From Colocasia esculenta (taxonomy: Eukaryota; Streptophyta; Magnoliopsida; Alismatales; Araceae): a stretch of DNA of 64,000 nt. The notes below the pieces were generated by a model, which worked only from the letters and a program-made list of their open reading frames with translations, made no database searches and was not told where the DNA came from. The position numbers and the translations under genes were made by a program. The stretch spans positions 10,370,712 to 10,434,711 of the forward strand of contig CM024759.1 of assembly GCA_014218235.1 (NCBI GenBank), written 5' to 3'. Below are positions 36,121-48,059 of the stretch, piece by piece (the first letter of the stretch is position 1; each line of letters starts with the position of its first letter).

Positions 36121-37867
36121 TCATGATTGGTCAGTATCATCCATTTTCTTCTTAATTACCGATTTTTTATGTTTAGTTGGACATATCATTTTGATATGAC
36201 CTAACTTGTTACAATGGCTATAGTATGATATTCTAGTTATCATTTCATTTGGAATGTACATAAAATTTGATTTATATGTTGTGTCTTGTTCAGCTATAAA
36301 CTTTGGTGTTGGATATGTTTTAGGATGTATTATTGTTTCTTTATTGTCTGGAGGTGTGTATCCTAATCCATGTTTCTTTCTACCTGACCGTTTAGCTCCT
36401 TTTAGTATTAGTGATGTTTTTCCATTTGTGAATTTATCTAATGTACTTAACAGCTTTTCATTTTCTTCAGTTAGTGTGTTAATCTCCTTTTTAAGTTCAT
36501 TTAGAGTTTCTTGTTTTTCTAGTTTAACTATTTGTTCATTTTTAATTTTCAGATCTTCACATAACAAATCATTTTTTCTTTTTAGTTTCGTAATTTGTTT
36601 TTCATTTGCTCATTTTCAGATTTTAAATCTGAGTTAGTATTTTCTAAACATGCGATGTTTTTCTTACTTGTTTTTAGTAATTTACATACGTCTTTGTATT
36701 TACAATATAGTTCATTAAAAGCTTCTTCCAAATTATCAGAATCTGATTCATTACATGATGAAAAAGATGAGTCAGATGGTACCTTGTCTTCGATGTTAGC
36801 CATGAATGCCAGGTTTGCTTCTTCTTCTTCATTGCTTGAGCTTGACTCGTTGTCCGAGTCGCTACTATTCTCCCAAGCTGCTGCCATAGCTTTCTTCTTA
36901 TACTTTCTAAATTTCTTGGAACTATCTTTCTTTTTTAATCCAGCTTTCTTGAGTTTCGGACATTTTGCCTTGATATGTCCTGGCTTCTTGCATTCGTAGC
37001 AGATTGGTTCATTTTTCTTTGTATCTTAGACTTCAGACCTTTTGAAGTCTCTCCCTTTCTTGAAGTATCTTCTACCGAACTGATATTTCTTTTCTTAGCT
37101 AATATTCTTTATAACCTTCTAGACAGCATTGCTTCTTCATCTTCACTGTTGTTCATGCTCTCTTGGCTATATGATTCTTCCTCTGATTCATCTTCTTCTG
37201 CCTTGAGTGCGTTGTAATGCTTCTTTCTGCTAGAAGATTCTCCCAACCTCTCCATATTTATTTCATGGGCCATGAGGGACCCAATGAGCTTCTCTAGTGA
37301 CATTATCTTCAAGTCATTATCCTCCTCTATCGCTATAACCTTTGGAGTCCACGAGGCAGGTAGGGATCTGAGTATTTTCCTTACCATGTCTCCCATCTGA
37401 TAAATCTTACCCAGACCAGCTAACCCATTAGTGATATCAGTGAATCTGCTGTACATCTGAGTAATGGATTCTCCTTGCTGCATTTGGAACCTTTCGTACT
37501 ATGTTACCAGAATGTCTATTCTGATTTCTTTAACCTTGTCAGTACCTTCATATGTGATCCTTAGCTTCTCCCACATTTCCATAGCGGATCTGCAGGCTGA
37601 TATGCGGTTGAACACTTTCTTGCTAAGAGTACAACATAGGATACTCTTGGCTTTGCAGTTCAAAGAGATCTTCTTCTTGTCATCTTCCGTCCATTTATCC
37701 TTTTCATTTGTGACTAGAAGGTCACCTTCTTCAACAATCGACTAGATTTGATAGTCGAGTCCTTGTAAGAAGAACTCCATTCTTGTCTTCCAGTATGTGT
37801 AATCTTCACCATCAAACAGTGGTGGCCTGTTAACTGACTGACCTTCGAAGTGACCATGGGCTGCCAT
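36121..37867 (-). pseudogene. gag: Element H gag
   Basis: The ATG at 37865-37867 begins MAAHGHFEGQSVNRPPLFDG, the usual start of copia gag (UBN2 type). It continues through YWKTRMEFFLQG and LMAHEINMER to a zinc knuckle CYECKKPGHIKAKC (about 36995) and an acidic/Ser-rich region with a coiled coil (36700-36430). A second knuckle-like SHCNKLGHIKMIC has lost its first Cys. Two frameshifts and several stops break it. A TGA at 36121-36123 and a lost base near 36095 separate it from the protease. Confidence 0.9.
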
Positions 37868-37918
37868 TTGATCTTTATGCTTCAGATCGTTGGATCTTCT
37901 TCTTTGTCGAAGAGACTC

Positions 37919-37930
37919 GCTCTGATACCA
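37919..37930 (-). other. Element H primer-binding site
   Basis: TGGTATCAGAGC on the - strand, two bases after the LTR end GGGCAACA (37933). Confidence 0.93.
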
Positions 37931-37932
37931 CT

Positions 37933-39958
37933 TGTTGCCCAGCTAGCAAGCCCAGAGGGGGGGGTGAATGGGATATTTAAAATTTTGATCACTTTAAAAC
38001 CTATCCACAAAAATGTTTACACAAAACACACTTCGATGACTGTTAGTGTTAGTAAAGATAAGATAGAAAACATAAGGCAATCAAACACACGACACAAGGA
38101 ATTATCCTGGTTCGGATCTCCTCTCCACAAGAGTCCTACATCCAGTCCCTGAGCAATACCTCAGGATTTCACTACCCAAGGGTACAGTCCCCCTTAAGGA
38201 CACTTACACACCCAGCCGCAGCTGGTCTTCTCTTCAAAACCCGAATAGGAATTACAACACCCTGGAAACCCCCAGGTCTTCCTTCAACACGAAGGGAAAC
38301 AAGCATAAAAGGTGTTCAGGAAGACAAGCGCCTAGATCAAGCTTAAAGACCAACGCTCGATCTGAAGCAACGACTGAGAGATAAGGTTCTACGATGAGGA
38401 ACACTCTCAGTACACAGAAGCTCTCAAGACTAACACAATGAATGTAGAGAGCTAAGAGCTAGACAATCAAAGGAGTGAGGCTTCGCTCTTTTAGATGCTC
38501 GCAGAAAAGCTTGTAAAAGATTGTCGTATGTGTTGTATTTATTTCTGGAGCTTCAGTCTTCTATATATGTCTTCCATTTGAAAATTGAACGTTGAAGTAT
38601 CTGTTATCTCTAAGCTTTTGTTTACGTTAGACTGCATGGCACTATAGAGCTTTCAGTCAACGGTCGTTAACTTTCCATGTATGCAAAGAGAGAATCCTCT
38701 TTGATATCCTTCGGCTTCTATTGTGTCCAACGTTGTATCGAGATGTGCTATTAGAGACCTGCACGCATTAAAAGCTTGAACGATGGACAGCTAAGCTGTC
38801 TCTCTGTGTCAGTCAACGTTAAGAAAGATTTTATACTGAAATGGAAATTCCATTCTATTCTTCTAAAAAGATGTTTACAGTATAAGCATGGAAATAGAGG
38901 ATATCAGTTGCATGCAGTGCAATGATATGTTCAGTCATAATAAATGTATGGATGTGAGAGAAACGCGAGGGAAGACTTTGACTTTTCAAACTATCTGAGA
39001 ATAAGTTTGAAAATCAAGTCGTTATACATCATGAAATCGATATGATCATGACTTATGAAATCGTTGTGTTGATGAGTCATTATTCATAAGCAAATCGATG
39101 TACACACAAATCGTTATGCATTAATAACCGAATCGTTGTGGAGACAAATTGTTATGATACTATCAACAAATCGTTATGATCAAGTTGTTATAGCCAAACC
39201 GTTATGAGCAACTCATTGTTTCTCTTATCGAGTCGATATAGTGAACGAATCATTGTTTAATGTATTGAATCGTTACGGCGACCAAGTCGTTATGTAACTT
39301 AATGAATCGTTACAGTGACTGAGTCGTTGTGTAACTTATCGAATCGTTGTGAGACTTAATGAGTCGTTGTGAAACCGAAATCGTTGTGAGAGCAAATCAT
39401 TGTTCTCACTTATCAAATCGATGTGACGACCAAATCGTTATGAACCAAATCGTTGTGAGAGCAAATCATTGTTCTAACTTATCAAATCGATGCGACGACC
39501 AAATCGTTATGAACCAAGATGTTGTGAGAGCAAATCGTTGTTCTCACTTATCAAATCGATGCGACGACCAAATCGTTATGAACCAAGTCATGGTGAGAGC
39601 AAATCGTTGTTCTCACTTATCAAATCGATGCGACGACCAAATCGTTATGAACCAAGTCGTTGTGAGAGCAAATCATTGTTCTCACTTATCAAATCGATGC
39701 GAATGAGGAAATCGTTATGATTCTAAGGAAATCGTTATAACAACTAGAGAGTCGATGTGTAGTTAGAAAATTATCTGCCCTGAACTTTAAATTGCTAGTA
39801 TGAAGAATACTTACAAGTTTAGCTTGTTTTTCTTTGTTAGATTTCCTGTGCTCAAATCTCAAAAAAATATGTTAGAAACGCACATTGTCTTAGTTTTGTT
39901 AATCACCAAAATAGATATGTAATTCATTTAAATTACATGGGGAAAAATCTGATCATCA
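37933..39958 (-). repeat. Element H 5' LTR
   Basis: A 2026-bp LTR from TGATGATCA (39958) to GGGCAACA (37933). It carries the AATCG-rich zone (39015-39750) with 60-69-bp tandem units at 39370-39700, and a TATA-like word at 38562-38568. It is very similar to the left LTR. Confidence 0.93.
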
Positions 39959-39963
39959 ACTAT

Positions 39964-40862
39964 GAGTTTCTTGTGCTCCCATTTGGTCTGACTAACGCCC
40001 CTGCAGCGTTCATGGATCTCATGAACAAGGTGTTTAGGCCATATTTGGATAGCTTTGTTGTGGTGTTCATTGACGATGTGTTAGTCTATTCTCCTGATGA
40101 GGCTACACACCGTGAGCATTTTAGGGTTGTTCTGGAGGTTCTCCGAGAGCACAGGCTGTATGCTAAGTTCAACAAGTGCGATTTCTGGATGCGCGAGGTT
40201 CATTTCCTTGGGCATGTTATCTCAGGCGCTGGAGTTGCTGTTGATCCGGCAAAGGTCTAGGCAGTGTTAGATTGGGAGATTCCAAGGACACCATCGGAGA
40301 TAAGGAGTTTTCTTGGCTTAGCAGGCTATTACAGGCGATTCATTGAGGGCTTTGCATCTATCGTCGCACCTTTGACTAAGCTAACCAGGAAGGGTGTGAA
40401 GTTTGTGTGGTTTGATGATTGCGAGAGTAGTTTTCAGTTGCTAAAGACGAGGCTTACATCTGCACCCGTGTTGATCTTTCCGAGTGGTGCAGAGGGTTTT
40501 GCTATCTACTCTGATGCTTCTCAGATAGGCCTTAGCTGTGTGTTGATGCAGCATGGTAAGGTAGTTTCCTATGCTTCTCACCAATTAAAGGAGCATGAGC
40601 GTAACTTTCCGACCCATCATTTGGAGTTAGAGGCTGTGGTTCATGCACTAAAGATCTGGAGACACTATCTTTATGGTGTCAAGTTCGAGGTGTTCACTGA
40701 CCACAAGAGTCTAAGGTATCTTTTCTCTCAGAAGGAGTTGAACCTACCGCAGAGAAGGTGGATTGAATTTCTCAAGGACTATGACTTCGAGCTTCAGTAT
40801 CATCCAGGGAAGGCATATGTCGTGGCGAATGCGCTCAACAGGAAGAGGTCTTTGCTCCGGTA
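39964..40862 (+). pseudogene. Element C reverse transcriptase C-terminal part and RNase H
   Basis: Resumes right after H's target duplication with EFLVLPFGLTNAPAAFMDLM and the catalytic VVFIDDVLVYS (both aspartates kept). EVHFLGHVISGAG, a TAG at 40258-40260, FLGLAGYYRRFIEGF and then RNase H follow: IYSDASQIGLSCVLMQ, FPTHHLELEAVVHALK, WRHYLYG, FEVFTDHKSLRYLFSQ. One reading frame holds over the whole segment. The RNase H end VANALNRK is at about 40850. Confidence 0.94.
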
Positions 40863-42045
40863 GGATTGGAAGATGCTTTAGGATGCAGCGTGTGCTATGA
40901 CTGAGTTAGAGCCACAGTTGCATCAGGCTTTCATGGCTCAGTTATCTATTTGATCCACAGTTCTGGATGAGGTGATCGAGAAGCAGAGAGTTGATCCTAG
41001 GCTTCAGGAGATGGTGGGCAAGGCAGGCATTGCTCGAGATGAGGATGATGTCATCAGATTTCAACACCAAGTTTGTGTTCCTGATGTTGTGGATGTCCGT
41101 GAGCATGTACTAGCAAAAGCTCATAGGTCGAGGTTTTCTATTTATCCAGGCAATACCAAGATGTATCAGGATTTGAAGAGATCTTTCTCGTGGTCTGGTA
41201 TGAAGAAGGATGTGGCTGAGTTCGTGTCCAGATGCTTAGTGTGCCAGTAGGTGAAGGCCGAGCGCCAGAGACCATCGAGCCTTATGCAGAAGATGGAGAT
41301 ACCAGTATGGTAGTGGGAAGCAATCACCATGGATTTTGTGACGGGTTTTCCCAGATCAGCCAAGGGCAATGACTCGATTTGGGTGATCGTAGATCATTTC
41401 TCCAAGACGGCGCATTTCTTGCCTATGAAGAAGAAACAGTCTGTGGAGAGTTTGGCTAGGCTGTATGTCAGTAGCATTATGAGGTTGCATGGTGTGCCAA
41501 AGTCTATTATCTCTGACCAAGACCCAAGGTTTACATCGAGGCTGTGGCAGGGTCTTCAAGAGGCTTTGGGTTCTCAGCTGAAGCTTAGTTCGGCATTCCA
41601 TCCCCAGACAGATGGCCAGTCCGAGAGCACTATCCAGATGCTCGAGGATATGTTGAGAGCGTGTGTGCTTGATTGGAAGGGTGATTGGGAGCGTCATCTA
41701 CCTCTTGTGGAGTTCGCTTAAAACAACAGTTTCCATGTGAGCATTGGCATGGCTCCATTTGAGGCTTTGTATGGGTAACCCTGTAGACCTCCTTTGTGCT
41801 GGGAGGAGACAGGCGATAGGCAGTTGGTTGGTCCGGAGTTGGTACAAGAGACTTCGGATAAGATTCAACTTATCAGGCAGAGGTTGGTTACGGCGCAGGA
41901 TAGGCAGAAGAGCTACGCCGACAATAGGAGGAAGTATTTGGAGTTTGAGGTTGGCGAGCATGTATTTCTTAAGGTTTCGACTAACTGAGGCGTTGTTAGG
42001 TTTGGCAGGCATAGAAAGTTGAGTCCGAGATTCATTGGCCCGTTT
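40863..42045 (+). pseudogene. Element C integrase, N-terminal and core parts
   Basis: Same frame as RT. It contains the zinc-binding region (AHRSRF, YPGNTKM, RCLVCQ), then MDFVTGFPRSAKG, SDQDPRFTSRLWQ and HPQTDGQSESTIQ, so unlike A the catalytic glutamate is present. EFEVGEHVFLKVS and RHRKLSPRFIGPF lead to the C-terminal domain, cut at the J insertion. Stops are mainly TAG at former CAG or TGG codons. Confidence 0.93.
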
Positions 42046-42310
42046 TGTTGGACCTTTAGGTACGGCAGCAAGCTAACCTAGAGGGGGGTGAATAGGTTTT
42101 CTGCAATCTGAAACAGAAAATTATCACTTGACGGTTTGGTTAGTTTAGTGTGATAAAGAGTAGCAGTGCGGAAGCAAAATAAACAATCACACAAATAACA
42201 CAAGAGATTTATCATGGTTCGGCCCTTCCTACATAGAAGTCCCACGTCCAGTCCCCAAGCAATCTCTTGGGATTTCACTAACCAAGGGTACAGTCCCCCT
42301 CAAGGACACT
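42046..42310 (-). repeat. Element J 3' LTR remnant
   Basis: Matches 42635-42900 closely, then breaks off at GACACT, where it joins gag-coding sequence. It bears the TGTTGGACC end. Confidence 0.88.
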
Positions 42311-42571
42311 CTTTATTTTAGATAAAGCGCAACATAGATAGTTTTTAGCCTTAAAGTTTAAAGATAATTTAATCTTATCAGCTGTTGTAATGGCAGTGGT
42401 GCCTTTAGCAGGAATAATAACGAAATCACCTACCTCAAATACCTACCACAGATCAAAGTCTGTGCCTCGAATGAAGTATTCCATCATCATCTTCCAATAT
42501 TGGTAATCCTCTCCATCGAAGAATGGAGGTCTGGTGACTGATTGTCCTTCAACAAATCCTTGAGCTGCCAT
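42311..42571 (-). pseudogene. gag: Element J gag, first 87 codons
   Basis: The ATG at 42569-42571 gives MAAQGFVEGQSVTRPPFFDG, then YWKMMMEYFIRG, closely similar to H gag's start. One TAG follows FDLW. It ends at the deletion point in front of the LTR remnant. Confidence 0.9.
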
Positions 42572-42620
42572 GGATCTTTGATCTAAGATCATTGGATCTT
42601 CTTTGAATGTTCAGAGACCC

Positions 42621-42632
42621 TCTCTGATACCA
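42621..42632 (-). other. Element J primer-binding site
   Basis: TGGTATCAGAGA on the - strand, two bases after the LTR end. The last base differs from the usual TGGTATCAGAGC. Confidence 0.88.
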
Positions 42633-42634
42633 CT

Positions 42635-44363
42635 TGTTGGACCTTTAGGTACGGCAGCAAGCTAACCTAGAGGGGGGGGGTGAATAGGTTTTCTGCAATC
42701 TGAAACAGAAAATTATCACTTGACGGTTTGGTTAGTTTAGTGTGATAAAGAGTAGCAGTGCGGAAGTAAAATAAATAATCACACAAATAACACAAGAGAT
42801 GTATCCTGGTTCAGCCCTTCCCACATGGAAGTCCTACATCCAGTCCCCAAGCAATCTCTTGGGATTTCACTAACCAAGGGTACAGTTCCCCTCAACGACA
42901 CTACAACACCCAGCACCCCAGATGGTCTTCTCTTCACAACCCAAAGAGGAATTACAACACCCTAGATCCCACTAGGTCTTCTTCTCTTTCCCGGGCAAGA
43001 AGGCAGTCCACTTCTTTTATAGGCTCAGAAGCAAACCTCCTAGTACAAACCCCAGTGCGGTTCTGCTAGACACAAACCCCTAGCTAGGTTCTACACTGTA
43101 TACAGTCCTACAGCTGGATAGAAATCTTTCTTAGAATAGAAAGATCGAAGTTGAGAGTTGGAACAAATGAAATCCAACTAAAAGAAATCTCAGCGAAAAG
43201 ACTCTCTCCCCCAGATTACAAGATGCACACAGAGAGAGTAAAGAGAGGAAGGCTTGAAAGCTTGAGTGCTATTGTTGCTTGAACACTTCTTTTTGGCTCA
43301 GGCTCTTTCTCTCTTTTCCTTTGAGTGTATGTGGCGTTGAGGTTCCTCACTGGTTGTACACTCCTTTAAAGATTTTCATGAAAGCTCCCTTACTTTTCTT
43401 CAGCCTTGCTTCATCTTTTATATGAGAGGCTTTTAAATAGATCCGTTGAAGAGATCCGTTGGAGCTCTTCTAGTCGTTGCTGATCTTCTCTTCATTTGTC
43501 TTAATCAAACTCTGGTGGTCTTCGAGGTCTGTAAGCATAGAAGAGAGTGTTAGCATAAAAGAGTGCTTACAAGATAACAGTGCATACTACTGTGTTTATG
43601 TTATCATGCTAAAAACTAATAGGTCATATCTTTTTTCTGACAAGACTCTGAGATACGCATGCAATTTTTTTCTATCAGAGGATATTTGACTTCTCATTTA
43701 GGTGCCAAAAAACACTTCAGAGGATTATAAGAAATCTATGTTTAAATTGAAGTGAATCGATGTAAGAATGACTTATCAAATCGTTGTGAGATTTATCGAA
43801 TCGATGTGAGAAGCAAATCGTTGTTTCTCACTTATCAAATCGTTATGAGACTTATCGAATTGATGTGAGAAGCAAATCGTTGTTTCTCACTTATCAAATC
43901 GTTATGAGCCTTAGCGAATCGTTATAGAAGGCAAATCGATGTGAGGGCAAATCGTTGCGCTCACTTATCAAATCGTTATGAGCCTTAGCGAATCGATGTA
44001 TGAATCGTTATAGAAAGCAAATCAATGTTTCACTTAACGAATCGTTACACGATCAAATCATTGTGTAACTTATGAAATCGTTATTAGTGTGAAGTCGATG
44101 TGGCTCTTTGAGCAGAAATCGATGTATATTGAATGAACATTGATTTATCATTTTAGAGCACATTATCAAATCGTTATAGCTATTGAATCGATGTATGAAT
44201 CGTTCTATTCATTTATCAAATCGATGAGAGACTTATCAATTTGTTATGAGATTGATGCGACACAGATGAAACATGATATTCAATTTAATTACTCATAAAT
44301 TTTGTTATCATCATAAGTTTTGTTATCACCAAAATACAAGGACAAACAGAGAGTGGTTCAACA
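42635..44363 (-). repeat. Element J 5' LTR
   Basis: A 1729-bp LTR from TGTTGAACC (44363) to GGTCCAACA (42635). A TATAAAAG on the - strand is at 43415-43422. The 43745-44260 zone is rich in AATCGTT/AATCGAT words like H's LTR, although the rest of the LTR differs. Confidence 0.9.
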
Positions 44364-44368
44364 TGTTT

Positions 44369-44690
44369 GGGATTCTCAGGCGGATGGGCAGCGTGGCATA
44401 TGAGCAGCGTGGCATATGAGCTAGCTTTACCCCCAGCGCTAGAGAGTGTGCACCCAGTCTTCCACGTGTCTATGCTCAAGAGATATGTGCGAGATCTGTC
44501 TCATGTTATTAGTCACGAGCCAGTGGAGATTCAGGCAGACTTGTCGTATGTAGAGCAACCAGTAGCTATCCTAGACTAGAAGGTTCAACACCTCAGGAAC
44601 AAGAGTATTGCATCGGTGAAGGTGTTATGGAGGAATTTCTCGCGGGAGGAGGCTACATGGGAGCTTGGGATGCCATGAAGAAGAAGCATC
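44369..44690 (+). pseudogene. Element C integrase C-terminus and chromodomain tail
   Basis: Continues C's integrase after J: GILRRMGSVAYE, then ELALPPALESVHPVFHVSML, VEIQADLSYVEQPVAILD, KVLWRNFSREEATWE. A 16-bp tandem duplication (about 44387-44418, AGCGTGGCATATGAGC twice) shifts the frame inside the AYE block. The chromodomain-type end identifies a chromovirus. Confidence 0.88.
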
Positions 44691-44737
44691 CCCATTTTTT
44701 TTTGTTAGTATTTTCATTCTAACTTCGAGGATGAAGT

Positions 44738-44757
44738 TTTCTTTTAGGGGAAGAGGG
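44738..44757 (+). other. Element C polypurine tract
   Basis: TTTTAGGGGAAGAGGG immediately before the LTR start TGTAAGG at 44758. Confidence 0.85.
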
Positions 44758-46560
44758 TGTAAGGCCCTCGAATTTTGTTCATATTATGCTTATTTAATTT
44801 TATGCATATTATAATTATTTAATTACTTATGTACATATGTATATATGTGTTTATTTCTGTGCATATAATGTATTTATTTTAATGTGCATAAAGTATTGAA
44901 TTATTGATGTGCATATTGTATTTATCTATTCTATGTATGTATGTTTATTGATACTTCTATTTTCTGTCAAAATCCATGTTAATGTCAACATCCCTTGATG
45001 TTAAGGGCAGGTTGACGGCAACTTGTGTGTCGTTGACTGCATGGCTTCGGGAGATAGACGTCCAGATCGATGGACGCCGACTTCCTGTTAACGGCAGCAA
45101 AGTGGCCGTTTACTTCTCTGATTATGTTGCGATTCCAAATCTGAAAATGGTTGTGTTTTCTCCGGGTTCTTGATTAGAAAACTATCCCCAACGGTAGGAA
45201 AACCTAATCCTAGGTGCACCTTGACCCTTAAACCTATAAACCTAATGTTTTTGGCCAAATTAGGTCCTTTGGCTCAAAGGAAAACCTAGGGCTTGTTTGT
45301 GAGAAAACCAGAAGTTCACAAAGCTTGATCCAGCGATTGGGGAGGTCTTCTGGCCATCTTCTTCGACTGGGAGATACTCCAAGTGTTGAAGAAGCTTCCC
45401 CGACTCTGGAGGACATTCTGTGCGGGCATGAAGAACTGATTTGGGGTTGCAAATCTCACCTTCTTGGCTTGGCCGAGGAGGGCTTCTTCGACAAAATCAA
45501 CCCTTTAGAGATTTTATTTCAGGCAAGTAATCGAGGGGTATTATCCCTAGACATGTCCTTTAGGTCTTATGTATTTTTCTGGATTTTATTCATGTCTTGG
45601 AACCCCCAATTCACCTTTTTATTTGAGTTCGGTCTGCACTTCTGCAGACAGGAGGTTGACGGCAAGCTTGTTGCCGCCAAGTTCCTGACTTGACGGCAGC
45701 ATAGTGTGTCGTTAACCCTTATTGGCGGTAAGGCCCTTGCCGTCAAGTTCATATATTTTCTGCAGAACTATATGTTGGATCTCTGTACTGTGATTTTTGA
45801 CTGTTTGGAGGTCTGTATATGTTGTAAAAATTGTGATTGGTCAGGTGTGGTCTGTAGGTCATATCATGAGGTTCTGTCAATTTTATGAACATAATTATAT
45901 TTAATATAAATTCAGTATTGATGAAATAAGCATGTTATGACTGTGTTTAATTCTGAATAAATAGATTCGTTACATGTTAGGGTTTCAGAAAATTTTCATG
46001 ATCCTAGGGTTACTGTATTCATGTTTTAGAACTGTTGGAATTGATTGTTTTGGTGTGGACCATGTTAAAGTGAATTTCTTGTTAAATTTGCATGAAATCT
46101 GTTTAAATTGTTAAAATTAGTTTTATTGTTGCAAAAATCTGAAAAATTAGGCGTGACATATTACTTGTATGAAGCTTGTGATAAAAAATTGATACTATTT
46201 TGATACCCGTGAGTACTGTTTGTATTTTAAAAGGAGATTTAAGCCATAATAAGTGTGTTTAATTTAAATCATGTAATTTCAAGAGAGTTGCAGCATGTTA
46301 GGGCACTGTTATGGTTAATTTAACACTGTGGAATAGTCATATTGAGTTCTGTAAACTAAAACATGTATATTTATTTAAAGTGCATATGAATTAGTTAAAT
46401 AGTACATGTGAATAATGTAAACCATGTGATTAAGTGTTAATGTGTAATATGTGCCGAGATTGACATTGCTACCATAGAAGGCTGTGGAGCCGTACTATAG
46501 AAAAGTCACTATGGGAAGGCTCATTGTGTATGTGATATCCTGTGGGCATCAGGATGAAAT
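44758..46560 (+). repeat. Element C 3' LTR, truncated
   Basis: Matches 18028 to about 19833 of the 5' LTR and stops after GGATGAAAT, where D begins. The last 0.97 kb of the LTR is absent from the window. A TATAAA is at 45235-45240, and the GACGTCCAGATCGATGG word is at about 45056. Confidence 0.92.
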
Positions 46561-47946
46561 TGTAAGGCCCTCGAATTTTGTCCTCATATGTTTATTTAAT
46601 TTTGTGCATATAATATTGTTTATTTCTATGAATATAATATATTTAATTAACTCTATGTATATTATATTTATTAAATTCTATGTAAATAGTAATTATTTAT
46701 TTCTGTGCATATATGTTATTTGATGATTGCTGTGCTCTGGCCGAAATTCTTCTTAACGTCAACATCCCTTGACGTCAAGAGAGACTAGACGGCCAGCTTT
46801 GTGTCGTTTACTGCATGGCCAGAAGAGTTAAACATCAACATCGATTGTCGTTGACTTCTAGTTAACGGTAGTAAACCGGACGTTTATTTCTCCGAATGCG
46901 TTTATGATTCTAGATCTGAAACGGGTGTGTTTTCTCCGGATCCCGATTAGGAAACCCATCCCAGCAGTAGGAAACCTAACCCTAAGCGTACCCTGACCCA
47001 TTAGCCCTATAAAACCTAGTGTTTTCGGTTGGATTAGGTCTTTTAGTTGAGAAGAAAAAGCTATGGTTTCTTGTGAGAAAACTAGACTTTTGCAAAGCTT
47101 GATCCGGCGATTGGAGAGGTCTTCTGGCGATCTTCTGCGACTGGAAGGAGCTCCAAGTGTTGAAGAATCTTCCCCGACACCGGAGGGTCTTCTGTGCAGG
47201 CGTGAAGATTAGATTCGGGGTTGCAATTTCACCTTCTTGGCTTGGCCGAGGAGGGCTTCTTCGACATATTTGATCTTCGTAGAGATTTATTTCCAGGCAA
47301 GTAGCTTAGGGTTTCACTCCGTGGACTTATCCTCTAGGGTTTTATAATTTTTACGGATTTTAAAATCGTGTCCTGGACCCCCAATTCATCTGTTTTCTGT
47401 GTTCGGTCCGCACTGTGTGCAGACATGAGGTTGACGGCCACTTTGTTGCCGCCAAGATCCTGGGTAAACAACAGTCGATCGTGCCGTTAACCCCTGTTGG
47501 CGTCCAACCTATGGACGTCAAGTTCATCTGTTTTTGCCAAAACACTGTTTGACTGCTTATGATGGGATTTTCGGGGAATTGTGAATATATGCATGTGTTT
47601 ATAAAATTTTGTCTTGTCATATATATTGAATAGAACAAACCACGAAATCTTTATAATTTTCTGATTATAAATGCTATTTATAAAACTTCTATTATGGAGA
47701 AATATACATGATTTGATAGAGTTTAATTTGGGATAATTAGAATTAATGCATGTTATGCTTTTAGAAAATTTTCATGAACTTAGGGCTACTGTTTGCATGT
47801 TTTAAAACTAAGAAAACCGATTGTTGATAGTCTATCATGTTAAAATGAAATATCTTGGTAAATTACATGAGACTTCTGATAAATGTTAAAAATAGTTTTA
47901 TTGCTCCGAAATTTATGAAAATTACTGATGTGTTCCGTGATACCTA
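46561..47946 (+). repeat. Truncated LTR D
   Basis: Begins with an exact LTR start (TGTAAGGCCCTCG) and follows C and E LTRs in layout: AT-rich start, CAACATCCCTTGACGTC zone at 46757, TATAAAA at 47008-47014. It breaks off at 47946 against the start of E. No target duplication is visible on either side. Confidence 0.8.
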
Positions 47947-48028
47947 TGTGAGACCCTCGAATTTTTGCTCACATTATGTTTGTTTAACTTTGTGCATAAT
48001 ATAAGTATTTAATTACTTATGTGCATAT

Positions 48029-48059
48029 ATATATGTATATATATATATATATATATATT
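48029..48059. repeat. (AT)n microsatellite
   Basis: A TA/TG dinucleotide run in the AT-rich start of LTR E. Confidence 0.85.

Larger units (their letters stand above)
24547..39958 (-). mobile_element. Element H: Sirevirus-type Ty1/copia retrotransposon
   Basis: This 15,412-bp - strand element lies between perfect 5-bp duplications ACTAT (24542-24546, 39959-39963) inside C's RT. LTRs end TGATGATCAG/GGGCAACA. The order on the - strand is 5' LTR (39958-37933), primer site, gag, protease, integrase, RT, RNase H, a long third ORF, polypurine tract, and 3' LTR (28743-24547). Copia domain order, two CCHC knuckles with coiled coils in gag, an extra 3' ORF and the CCAAAAAGGGGGAGA tract place it in the Sirevirus (Maximus/SIRE) lineage. 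Confidence 0.93.
42046..44363 (-). mobile_element. Element J: internally deleted Sirevirus-like copia element
   Basis: A 2318-bp - strand remnant inserted into C integrase. Flanks CGTTT (42041-42045) and TGTTT (44364-44368) are a target duplication with one C-to-T change. It consists of a complete 5' LTR (42635-44363), primer site, 0.3 kb of leader and gag start, and only the last 265 bp of the 3' LTR (42046-42310). Everything between gag codon 87 and the middle of the 3' LTR has been deleted. Confidence 0.9.
18028..46560 (+). mobile_element. Element C: Tekay-like chromovirus carrying three insertions
   Basis: A + strand element with a complete 5' LTR (18028-20799), primer site, gag with introns, protease, RT, RNase H, integrase, chromodomain tail, polypurine tract and a truncated 3' LTR (44758-46560). 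It is interrupted by solo LTR L, Sirevirus H and deletion derivative J, all three with 5-bp target duplications (one mismatch for J). When the insertions are ignored, the pol frame is largely continuous with C-to-T type stops. Confidence 0.92.
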
